A stretch of 40,904 nucleotides of DNA from a virus. The stretch spans positions 1 through 40,904 of the IMG/VR virus record IMGVR_UViG_3300043446_001778. One strand, written 5' to 3'. Under the pieces are notes generated by a model that was not told where the DNA came from, searched no databases, and worked only from the letters and a program-made list of their open reading frames with translations. Shown one piece after another: positions 14,120 to 21,747 of the stretch. The stretch's first letter is position 1, and each line of letters starts with the position of its first letter. The translations under genes were made by a program, and so were the position numbers.

Positions 14120-14992
14120 TCATTCTTCGTAATAACCGCCTCCCCCACTCATGTTTTGTCTTGTATAGCTGGGATTCAAGTTGTTCATTTCTAAAATGTC
14201 ATCTCGAAGATTTTGATTACGCTTTTCGATGTTTAGTACACGAGTAAAACTGTTGGTAATGGCTGCGGTATAATAAGCAAACGGGTTTTGACTTTTTGAT
14301 TCATCAAACTGTAGTCCAATTTGACTGAGCTGTAACAGTGCTTGACTACGCATTTCATCATTGTAAGTGTAACCACGCCAATTACTGCGAGTGGCATATC
14401 TTTCACAGAGTTTCATAAACATTAAAGCCAGTTTGTTAGTCATTGACCCGTGATCCTTGCTGAACTGTCCTGTGTCTAAATCACCACGCCAATGGCTTTT
14501 GCCTACAATATAGGGTTCGCCTTCTTCGTTAACTTTGTAGTGATAGAAAGGTGGGAAATTTACTTTAACATATTTGTTGTGTTTGGGATCTTCTTCGTCA
14601 TATTCTGTGTGTGCTGTTTCTTCTTCATCCTCAAACAGCTCTTTGGCAGCGTCCCTGGCCTTTTTGGTTTTAACATCGTCTAGAGGTATATGTTCCCAAG
14701 TCATTACACGAAATACTATGTCTGTAACGGGAATTTTAGTGTGTTTTATTTCAAAATCGTCAAGTTTTTGTTTTTGACCAGTTTCCTGTACAGCAGTTTC
14801 GTGAGCTAGTTTGGTTAATCTTTCTGCCCTAAGTTTTCTAGCTTCTGATATGTTTTTCTTATTGATTTTCTTAACATCAGTAAGAATCATATCGTAGTCT
14901 GCACAGGTTTGATCCAAATACTTGCAGTAAGTGTTTTTGCTTTTATGTATTTCTTTTAGTATATCTTTATTATTTAGGTAGTTAGTCTTCAT
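14120..14992 (-). CDS. 55: Late-transcription sigma factor, T4 gp55-like
   Basis: A 290-residue protein whose C-terminal part matches the phage late sigma factor: MTNKLALMFMKLCERYATRS from residue 184, NWRGYTYNDEM, and region-2-like QNPFAYYTAAITNSFTRVL at 235-253, followed by basic EKRNQNLR. T4 gp55 (185 residues) directs host RNA polymerase to TATAAATA promoters. Here the N-terminal 180 residues are an extra charged, partly acidic extension (EDEEETAHTEYDEED near residue 125). T4 gp55 ends in a sliding-clamp-binding tail; this one ends GGGGYYEE and shows no obvious equivalent. Position before gp47/gp46 agrees with T4. AGGA lies six bases before the ATG, and a host-type promoter is upstream. 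Confidence 0.9.
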   Translation of the reverse strand: MKTNYLNNKDILKEIHKSKNTYCKYLDQTCADYDMILTDVKKINKKNISEARKLRAERLTKLAHETAVQETGQKQKLDDFEIKHTKIPVTDIVFRVMTWEHIPLDDVKTKKARDAAKELFEDEEETAHTEYDEEDPKHNKYVKVNFPPFYHYKVNEEGEPYIVGKSHWRGDLDTGQFSKDHGSMTNKLALMFMKLCERYATRSNWRGYTYNDEMRSQALLQLSQIGLQFDESKSQNPFAYYTAAITNSFTRVLNIEKRNQNLRDDILEMNNLNPSYTRQNMSGGGGYYEE

Positions 14993-15011
14993 AAAATTCC
15001 TAAGTCAGCGT

Positions 15012-15041
15012 ATACTAACATCTTTTGTGTTGCTGTGTCAA
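15012..15041 (-). promoter_or_regulatory. Host sigma70-type promoter for the gp55-like gene
   Basis: On the minus strand a perfect -35 TTGACA (15041-15036) is followed after 18 bases by TAGTAT (15017-15012), a 4/6 match to the -10 consensus. The start would fall near 15005, about 13 bases before the ATG at 14992 and just ahead of the AGGA ribosome-binding site. Use of a host promoter suits a gene needed before late transcription. Confidence 0.6.
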
Positions 15042-15070
15042 CCAATCAAAATCTCCAGATTTTTACTAGA

Positions 15071-15076
15071 TAAATA
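15071..15076 (+). promoter_or_regulatory. Late promoter core GATAAATA for the baseplate block
   Basis: TAAATA within the palindrome AGATAAATATCT, ending 11 bases before the ATG at 15088. The expected leader is about six bases. It opens the long rightward structural block and is divergent from the gp55-like gene's early-type promoter. Confidence 0.65.
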
Positions 15077-15087
15077 TCTAAAAGACT

Positions 15088-15969
15088 ATGGCAGACTTAA
15101 CACAACCCTCAGGAGCAGCGTACAGCAGTACTGGTGATCTTACAGCCAACCCCGGTGGAATAACTCCTGCCAGTGTAGCTGCAAACGATCCTAGCAGTGC
15201 TAGATTGGCCGCAAGTTTAATTACTCGCGGTGCTGTAGCCGCAGCTCAAAGCGTCGCTGGACAAGTATTTAATTTAAATTTTCTAAGCACTACAGGATCT
15301 GCTATTCCTACAGAAGCAGATTGGCGTGTTAGAATTAGCATGGCCCCTGCAACAGCCAGTTTGTTTTACAATCAAAATAATCCTATCATGGGGCCTTTGT
15401 ATCAAACCAACGGTGTGATATTTCCCTATACTCCCAGTCTGGCTATATCTCACGGCGCAAGATGGAACGCAACACAGTTAACACACAGTAACTATGCTTC
15501 TTATTTTTATGAGGGCAGCGAAATCAATAGCTTTAGTATCAACGGCGAATTCACAGTACAAAATATTCAAGAAGGCCAATACTTAATGGCAGCTATACAC
15601 TTTTTCAGAAGTTGTACAAAAATGTTTTTTGGACAAAGCGCACTGGCCGGCACACCGCCCCCAGTAGTTTACTTAGATGGTTACGGGAAAGCTTATTTGC
15701 CAAAAGTGCCCTGTGTGGTTACAGCATTCAATCACACTATGCCTGCTGATGTTGACTACATCAATGTACCTATTGGTATTAGTTTAGATCAATCTAATAT
15801 AGCAGGTCAAATATTTAATTTAACGGGTGCTGCTGTACCACAGAGATTACCAACAACCAGTACAATCAGTGTAACACTACAGCCAATCTACAGCAGAAAC
15901 AATATTCAAAATAATTTTACATTAGAAAAATTTGCTGCTGGTGCTTTAATTGGAAATGGATTTGTATAA
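15088..15969 (+). CDS. Tail-tube cap / tube-initiator-like baseplate protein (gp48/gp54 type)
   Basis: A 293-residue protein with a low-complexity first 60 residues and then a compact domain: DWRVRISMAPA, a VIFPYTPSLAISHGA segment, QLTHSNYASYFYEGSEINSF, FRSCTKMFFGQSAL near residue 172, LDGYGKAYLPKVPC and a final STISVTLQPIYSR. I associate this pattern with a marine-phage structural protein of the tube-fold family, comparable to T4 gp48 or gp54, which cap the hub and start the tube. The C-terminal strand followed by a short tail is similar in layout to gp48. Which T4 gene it matches is uncertain. The stop overlaps the gp53 ATG (TAATG). Confidence 0.6.
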   Translation: MADLTQPSGAAYSSTGDLTANPGGITPASVAANDPSSARLAASLITRGAVAAAQSVAGQVFNLNFLSTTGSAIPTEADWRVRISMAPATASLFYNQNNPIMGPLYQTNGVIFPYTPSLAISHGARWNATQLTHSNYASYFYEGSEINSFSINGEFTVQNIQEGQYLMAAIHFFRSCTKMFFGQSALAGTPPPVVYLDGYGKAYLPKVPCVVTAFNHTMPADVDYINVPIGISLDQSNIAGQIFNLTGAAVPQRLPTTSTISVTLQPIYSRNNIQNNFTLEKFAAGALIGNGFV

Positions 15970-16301
15970 TGGCCACATATACCGCACAGTCAGTTACAAC
16001 AAGACCTGTATATGACAAAAACAGTCCCTATGCTAAGACTGTGTTTTTTGGCAATTATTTAGATCTTATAAATTTGCCAGTTATTCCTAAACTGGCAAGT
16101 GATCAATATTTTACTGTTAATAAAACTTATCAGTTTAGGCCAGACTTATTGGCCTATGACTTATATGGCGATGCTAATTTATGGTGGGTATTTGCTGTTA
16201 GAAATCCTAATACTATTAAGGATCCTGTATTTGACATGCGCCCCGGAGCTAAAATATTTCTTCCTAAAAAAGAAACAATATTATCAGCTATAGGAATATA
16301 A
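15969..16301 (+). CDS. 53: Baseplate wedge subunit, T4 gp53-like (LysM-type)
   Basis: A 110-residue protein whose second half has the LysM-like pattern of gp53: QFRPDLLAYDLYGDANLWWV followed by FAVRNPNTIKDP, then DMRPGAKIFLP. In T4, gp53 locks wedges together around the hub; its LysM-like part is thought to bind protein or peptidoglycan. The length is about half of T4 gp53 (196 residues), typical of marine versions as I remember them. Its ATG overlaps the preceding stop by one base, and the next gene starts two bases after its stop, so these three genes form a tight unit. Confidence 0.88.
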   Translation: MATYTAQSVTTRPVYDKNSPYAKTVFFGNYLDLINLPVIPKLASDQYFTVNKTYQFRPDLLAYDLYGDANLWWVFAVRNPNTIKDPVFDMRPGAKIFLPKKETILSAIGI

Positions 16302-16302
16302 T

Positions 16303-19149
16303 ATGGCATCAGTAGAAACAGCCGCATTTAACGCAACCGCACTGACTCCTCAAGAACAAGCATTAGTAAACCAAACCGCTGGTGCTGATGCATTTTATAA
16401 TCCAACATTTGTAGGTAAAACTGCTGCTGACGAAAATGTTTTTGACCCCACTTATGGCGGATCTTTGCCTACTGGTAAAACTGCGGCAGATGAAAATGTT
16501 TTTGATCCTACATACGGAGGCACACTGCCCACCGGTAAAACTGCTGCTGACGAAAATGTGTTTGATCCCACTTACGGCGGCACACTGCCTTTGCCCGGTG
16601 TTACACCTACTTCTAACACAGCCGTGCTCAGACCTTCACAGCAGTACCAGCAGACTTTTGATAATCCACTGTTTGATTTTGAAAGCTATACCTATAATCT
16701 AAGTTGGCATATTCTAACTATTAACGATTTTAACAACTTATCTGCCAATCCCGAATCAACTTATGTTCCACTAAATTGTTTGATAGCTTCGGGAGGAAAA
16801 AATGCTGCAACTTTTGCAAGGAATCCGCATTTTCTTGAAGATTTTTATTTTGATGATTTCAAAATCAAAACAACTGTAAACACTACTGTATACAATAAAA
16901 ACAGTAATGCATATAGTTTTGAATTTACTATAATTGAACCCAATGGATTTACTCTTATTAACAGACTGTTAGATGCTGTTGAAAGTGTCGGTGGCCAAAA
17001 TTATTTGTTACAGCCTTATCTTTTAATGGTAGAATTTGTAGGTTACAGAGACGGAACCCCTGTATACATTCCCAATCAAACTAAGTATTTGCCTTTTAGA
17101 CTGACAACCGTTAAAACTTCAGTAAGTGCCAAAGGTACTGAATATAGATTCATGGCAGCACCTTACAATCATATAGCATTTGACGAAACAAGAGCCAAAA
17201 CACCTGCATTAATTAAAGTTGAAGCAAAAACTGTACAGGACCTATTAGGCACACTTAATGCTGCGGATCCTTTGACCACTGCATCCATAACTTCACAGCT
17301 GGCTGAAAAAAATCAAAGATCGAAAAGTTACAATGAACTAAAAGCTGTTTACGATGCTGCAACATTACCTGAAGAAAAAGCAGCAATTAAAGCGCAACTA
17401 GACGCATTAGCACCCAGCGCCACCAGCAGCATAGAATATCAAAGTAAAGGTTTATGTGACGGTATAAATGCTTACTATGAAAGTGTAAAAAATAATACTG
17501 GAGCAATTAAGTATCCTGACATTTATAGAGTAGTATTTGATGCGGAAATAGGTAATCAGCCTTTGATTGTATCAGGTCAGGGCGGCAACAATATCAGTAA
17601 TGCCGCAACAAAAAATGAAAAGAAAACCAATGCTCAAGCAGCAGCTGGCAAATCAGTTGGCAGCATTGATTTTAATGGCAGCACTTTCAACATCAAACCT
17701 GGCACTAACATAATGACAGTTATAGAATATGCTGTACGCAACAGCAAATATATAACGGATCAATTGGTAGATCCCACAGCAAATAATGTGGGTATCAGTC
17801 AATTTAGATTACAGTTTGGAAATAACCTCCGTTGGTTTAAGGTAATACCTAAGGTCACTGTAGGTAGTTACGACAATATTACTAAACGATATCAAAAATT
17901 TATTACTTACTATGTTAGAACATGGACTGTTAGTGTTAAAAATCCCTATGCTCCGTTGGGTCGTGCAGCAGGGTATGCTAAAAAGTATGATTATATTTTT
18001 ACAGGACAAAACAGAGATGTCATTGACTGTAAGTTAGATTTTGACATGTTGTTTTATCTACAATTAACTGCGGATGTTAATAAAAATAGAAAAATTGAAA
18101 CGCAAGGTTCGCAAGTACCAGACGGTGCAGCCACGGGCCCTAATGCAGGAACTGCTGTGCCCACCAGCAGACTACAACCATATTCCACTTACTATAACAG
18201 CGGTGATCAACAGCAATCAGTTAGATCAGGTCCTGACGCAGCCAAAGCAGTTAGAGCAGCAGATACTAGTCGAGACCTAACACTAAATGGTCGCGGCGAT
18301 ATGATAAATGTAAAGTTAAGAATCGTAGGAGACCCGCATTTCATTAAACAAGATGATTTATTTTATAATCAAAATTTAACTCCTAATAACAGTCTGTTTG
18401 TCAGCAGTAAAAATCAAAGTTTGGTTTTTGATGACGGCGAATTATATGTATTTTTAAATTTCCAAAGTCCAACTGACTACAACGACGCAACAGGCCTGGC
18501 CATCCCAGGAATCAGTCCTTATCAGTACAGTGCATTCACTGGAGTATATAAAGTAATTGATGTACTAAATGAATTTAGAGCAGGTAAGTTTGAACAAATT
18601 CTAGATCTATCAAGAATACCTATAGATGACAACATAAGAAATTCAGCGTTAAATATACAATCAAGAGTTGACAGTTTAGTCAGTCAAGGCCTGGGTCAGT
18701 TAGTGGCATTTGGTCCTACACGATTTGCTGGGCCTTTGGTACTGAGGAATCAAGCCGCAGCAGGTTTGGTTAATGCAGCACTTACTGGTAGTGGCGGAGG
18801 TGTTAGTGGGCTTGTACAAGGTCTTGTTAATCAGGTGGTTGGTAAAGTTGCCGATCAAGCAGTTGGTAAACTTGTAAACTATGCTAAAGATCTGCTAGGA
18901 GTTGGAGCTCCAGATAAATTAACGGGTCTGCAGGGTCAAGGTCTTGAAGGGCAAACAGGTTTGTATGGAGATGCAGCAGCAGGTGCAGACTTATTAAATC
19001 CAGAGCAAGTTGATTCTTATTTGGCAGAATTTGCACCTGAAGTAAGTGATGAAACGTTGACGGCAAGTCTTGAAGGTTTGCCTGATGCATTACCGGATGC
19101 AGGCTATGTTGATACCACGGAACTATTTGGCGGAGATTTTGCTTTTTAA
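16303..19149 (+). CDS. Large baseplate hub-type structural protein with N-terminal tandem repeats
   Basis: A 948-residue protein between gp53 and gp5, the place where a hub component such as gp27 would be expected. Residues 38-97 are three tandem 20-residue repeats (GKTAADENVFDPTYGG core). From about residue 125 the pattern FESYTYNLSWHILTINDF, FSFTIIEPNG-like strands (EFTIIEPNGFTLINRLLDAV near 205) and YLLQPYLLMVEFVGYRDGTP suggest a tube or hub fold. The middle holds NNLRWFKVIPKV and YVRTWTVSVKNPYAP. The last 180 residues are Gly, Ala and Leu rich and low in complexity. I do not recognise a named family with certainty; gp27-like function is inferred from position and fold hints. AGGA precedes the ATG. 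Confidence 0.75.
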   Translation: MASVETAAFNATALTPQEQALVNQTAGADAFYNPTFVGKTAADENVFDPTYGGSLPTGKTAADENVFDPTYGGTLPTGKTAADENVFDPTYGGTLPLPGVTPTSNTAVLRPSQQYQQTFDNPLFDFESYTYNLSWHILTINDFNNLSANPESTYVPLNCLIASGGKNAATFARNPHFLEDFYFDDFKIKTTVNTTVYNKNSNAYSFEFTIIEPNGFTLINRLLDAVESVGGQNYLLQPYLLMVEFVGYRDGTPVYIPNQTKYLPFRLTTVKTSVSAKGTEYRFMAAPYNHIAFDETRAKTPALIKVEAKTVQDLLGTLNAADPLTTASITSQLAEKNQRSKSYNELKAVYDAATLPEEKAAIKAQLDALAPSATSSIEYQSKGLCDGINAYYESVKNNTGAIKYPDIYRVVFDAEIGNQPLIVSGQGGNNISNAATKNEKKTNAQAAAGKSVGSIDFNGSTFNIKPGTNIMTVIEYAVRNSKYITDQLVDPTANNVGISQFRLQFGNNLRWFKVIPKVTVGSYDNITKRYQKFITYYVRTWTVSVKNPYAPLGRAAGYAKKYDYIFTGQNRDVIDCKLDFDMLFYLQLTADVNKNRKIETQGSQVPDGAATGPNAGTAVPTSRLQPYSTYYNSGDQQQSVRSGPDAAKAVRAADTSRDLTLNGRGDMINVKLRIVGDPHFIKQDDLFYNQNLTPNNSLFVSSKNQSLVFDDGELYVFLNFQSPTDYNDATGLAIPGISPYQYSAFTGVYKVIDVLNEFRAGKFEQILDLSRIPIDDNIRNSALNIQSRVDSLVSQGLGQLVAFGPTRFAGPLVLRNQAAAGLVNAALTGSGGGVSGLVQGLVNQVVGKVADQAVGKLVNYAKDLLGVGAPDKLTGLQGQGLEGQTGLYGDAAAGADLLNPEQVDSYLAEFAPEVSDETLTASLEGLPDALPDAGYVDTTELFGGDFAF
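16414..16593 (+). repeat. Three tandem 60-base repeats in the hub-type gene
   Basis: Units at 16414-16473, 16474-16533 and 16534-16593 each encode GKTAADENVFDPTYGG plus four variable residues. The protein copies differ at only a few positions, while the DNA copies differ at many third codon positions, so selection acts on the peptide. The preceding DAFYNPTFV may be a decayed fourth copy. Confidence 0.95.
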
Positions 19150-19165
19150 TTTCAGATAATACACT

Positions 19166-21313
19166 ATGGCTAATCAAGGACGAGCTTTTGCTAGCAGCAA
19201 ACAAAGCAACTGGGCTAAACCAGAACTAGGTGACATAGATGGTCAGCCAGGAATTTATGTTGGCGAAATAAAACAGATTATCACTGGGTCTAGAGACGGT
19301 GCAGTAAGAGTTTATATTCCTGTATTTGGCGGAGACCCCGATGATGCCAACGGTTGGCTGCAAGTAACTTACGCCAGTCCATTCTTAGGATCAACAACGG
19401 GACCTAATAACACACTTCAATCTAATACCTATGAAGTAGCTCAACAAAGTTACGGATTTTTCATGACTCCGCCGGATGTTGGTAACTTAGTGTTGTGTTG
19501 TTTTCCTCCTGGTAGGGGCAGTGTTGGTATATGGTTTGCCTGTGTTAGCAATAACATGAGCAAATATATGATCCCAGCATCAGCACCAAGCACCAGTTGG
19601 GAAAACATTGATCCTTTTAGCCTACAGCAAGGCAGCGGAGCACAACTGCAAGGAATTGTACCAGGTATACCGTATCCTGTTGGTGATTTTAACGACAAAA
19701 ACCCAACCACAGCTAAAGCAGATTGGATAAAAAATTTAAGACCTATCAATACTTTGGCTGCTGCACAGTTAATAGGTGTCGGTCTAGACAAAGATATTAC
19801 AAGAGGTGCAATTACCAGCAGTGTACAAAGAGATCCAATCAACAGTGTATTTGGTTTCAATACACCAGGTAGACCTGCACCAGCACAGGATACTAAAAAT
19901 ATTCCTGATCTAAATCAAAAAATTAACGCTGGAACTTTTGTACAGCCTACAGTAACTGCTAGAATTCCAGGCCATAGTTTAGTCATGGACGACGGCGATA
20001 TCTATGGAAAGAATAATTTAGTTAGATTAAAAACAGCAGCTGGTCATCAAATAATGATGAATGACAGTGAGGGTTTTATCTATATTAGTAATGCTACAGG
20101 TACGGCATGGGTAGAATTAACTAAACAGGGCGATGTTTTAATTTATAATTCAAGAGATCTAAGTATTCGCAGTCAAGGTAACATTCAACTACACAGTGAT
20201 AGAGATGTAATGATAAACGCTACCAGAAGCTTAAAAATGCGCGGCGGCTCAGTCACGGTAGAAGGAACATCTGCAACTAACATTGTCGGTAAACAAAATT
20301 TAAGTTTGTTTGGAGGCCAAGCCAGTCTTAAAGGTCGCAGCAAGGTTGCTATTAACAGCGGAGGTTCCATGGCGCTTACTGCAACAGGAGCCATGCAATT
20401 AAAAGGCAGTACAATTGGACTAAACAGTGGTGGCGGCGGCGAACTGCCTAGCCCTCAACCTATTGCTAGCTTTTTGAATCCTGATGCAATTTATGCTGAC
20501 AATCAATGGGTGGTAAGAACTGACAGTTTAAGCAGTATCTGTTATAGAGTCCCCACGCATGAACCGTATATTAGGGGTAACATTGCCGCAGTATTGGAAC
20601 AGCAAGACGCTATATCTAATTTTAACCAAGAAGCTGATGGTAATATCACAACAGTAACTGGAGAAACTGTAGCTTCTATAAATTTAGCAACTAGCCAAGC
20701 AGTTGAAGTTGCCAGTGTCCAAAATATCAATAATCCTGCCCCTACTAGCGCATTTATCAGTCAGCCTAATACAACAGAATCCATTGGTGTCCTTTCATCT
20801 GACGAATATCAAGCTTATTTGGCGCAGACTGGATATACTAATAGTGGCGGCCTTTATGAAACAGTCAGTGTTGATGGATATGCAGGAAGATACGGACTCA
20901 GCAGTCAAGCACTACAAGCAACTGGATATCTAAAGCCTGGAACGCCACAGACACTTGAAGCCATCAATAACCCCAATAATTGGGTAGGTGGTCCTGGCCA
21001 GCCCAGCAATTTAAACGAATTTTTAGCAACACCACAGTTTCAAGATTATGCAATGAATGTTTATACAACACAAAATTACAGTGCGCTGCAAACAGCCGGT
21101 GTTATAACTGCTAATTCTACCAAGGAGCAGGTAGCAGGCCTGCTAAGTGTCAGCCATCATACTAGTTCAAATGAAGCCGCTGCATGGTATACAGGCGCAC
21201 TAAACAATACAAGTCAAATTGATCAATTTTACCAAGAAGGTAGGTTCAGTCAAACACAGGTTGGCGTTATACAAATTAGCAAAGCATCTAAGACACTGGT
21301 GGGTGCTGGTTAA
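19166..21313 (+). CDS. 5: Baseplate central spike / hub lysozyme, T4 gp5-like, with C-terminal muramidase-like domain
   Basis: A 715-residue protein with three parts. Residues about 25-150 form an OB-fold like gp5/VgrG (GIYVGEIKQII, AVRVYIPVFGGDP, TPPDVGNLVLCCFPPG). Residues about 265-425 contain SLVMDDGD and the beta-helix repeats of the spike (DLSIRSQGNIQLHSDRDVMI, SLKMRGGSVTVEG, SKVAINSGGSMALTATGAMQ). Residues about 555-700 resemble a muramidase: LYETVSVDGYAGRYGL with Glu565 as candidate acid, then GYLKPGTPQ, NPNNWVGGPGQPS, and a helical end with VAGLLSVSHH. In T4 gp5 the lysozyme lies between the OB-fold and the helix; here it is at the end. The protein should form the trimeric membrane-piercing spike. 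No ribosome-binding site is seen at the ATG. Confidence 0.9.
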   Translation: MANQGRAFASSKQSNWAKPELGDIDGQPGIYVGEIKQIITGSRDGAVRVYIPVFGGDPDDANGWLQVTYASPFLGSTTGPNNTLQSNTYEVAQQSYGFFMTPPDVGNLVLCCFPPGRGSVGIWFACVSNNMSKYMIPASAPSTSWENIDPFSLQQGSGAQLQGIVPGIPYPVGDFNDKNPTTAKADWIKNLRPINTLAAAQLIGVGLDKDITRGAITSSVQRDPINSVFGFNTPGRPAPAQDTKNIPDLNQKINAGTFVQPTVTARIPGHSLVMDDGDIYGKNNLVRLKTAAGHQIMMNDSEGFIYISNATGTAWVELTKQGDVLIYNSRDLSIRSQGNIQLHSDRDVMINATRSLKMRGGSVTVEGTSATNIVGKQNLSLFGGQASLKGRSKVAINSGGSMALTATGAMQLKGSTIGLNSGGGGELPSPQPIASFLNPDAIYADNQWVVRTDSLSSICYRVPTHEPYIRGNIAAVLEQQDAISNFNQEADGNITTVTGETVASINLATSQAVEVASVQNINNPAPTSAFISQPNTTESIGVLSSDEYQAYLAQTGYTNSGGLYETVSVDGYAGRYGLSSQALQATGYLKPGTPQTLEAINNPNNWVGGPGQPSNLNEFLATPQFQDYAMNVYTTQNYSALQTAGVITANSTKEQVAGLLSVSHHTSSNEAAAWYTGALNNTSQIDQFYQEGRFSQTQVGVIQISKASKTLVGAG

Positions 21314-21320
21314 AGACAGT

Positions 21321-21326
21321 TAAATA
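21321..21326 (+). promoter_or_regulatory. Late promoter core TAAATA, four bases before ATG
   Basis: TTAAATA, CAGT, ATG of gp25, seven bases after the gp5 stop. No ribosome-binding site is present. One of four near-leaderless arrangements in the window. Confidence 0.6.
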
Positions 21327-21330
21327 CAGT

Positions 21331-21705
21331 ATGGCACTATACAAAGGATTCAGCACAGTTTCAGGTACCGCTAACTATAGATTAACGGACTTTGACCTTG
21401 TCAAACAGGATTTAATTAATCATTTTAATATTCGTAAAGGTCAAAAGCTAATGAATCCTGACTACGGCACTGTTATTTGGGATTTAATATTTGAACCCTT
21501 TAATGATGCTACTAAACAGGCCATTGAAACTGATATCAAGCGAATTGTAGCATCCGATCCTCGCATAGGGGTTCGCAGTGCTGTTATTACACAGTACGAT
21601 TACGGCGTACAAATTGAGTTAGACTTAGTATTTGTGCAGACTAATCAAGTTGGAACTCTAGCACTGCAATTTGATCAAAACAGCAAAAGAATCACCCGAG
21701 TCTAA
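21331..21705 (+). CDS. 25: Baseplate wedge subunit, T4 gp25 family
   Basis: A 124-residue protein of the gp25/GPW baseplate family, shared by myovirus tails and type VI secretion baseplates, where it bridges wedges and sheath. The central block NIRKGQKLMNPDYGTVIWDL followed by IFEPFND contains the family's conserved Arg-Lys-Gly, Pro-x-x-Gly and Phe-Glu-Pro elements. The length matches T4 gp25 (132). The C-terminal GVQIELDLVFVQTNQVGTLA forms the expected strands. It lies between gp5 and gp6; in T4, gp25 is in a separate cluster with gp53, so the marine-type baseplate block is more compact. Confidence 0.95.
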   Translation: MALYKGFSTVSGTANYRLTDFDLVKQDLINHFNIRKGQKLMNPDYGTVIWDLIFEPFNDATKQAIETDIKRIVASDPRIGVRSAVITQYDYGVQIELDLVFVQTNQVGTLALQFDQNSKRITRV

Positions 21706-21723
21706 GCCCATATTTTTTCCGAA

Positions 21724-21729
21724 TAAATA
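21724..21729 (+). promoter_or_regulatory. Late promoter core AATAAATA for gp6
   Basis: TAAATA ends 18 bases before the gp6 ATG. A GGAA ribosome-binding site follows at seven bases from the ATG, giving a conventional short leader. Confidence 0.6.
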
Positions 21730-21747
21730 CTAAAAAATGGAACAAGT

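Noticed and set aside
16414-16593. CRISPR-like array
   Set aside because: The repeats are contiguous, in frame and protein-coding, with no spacers.
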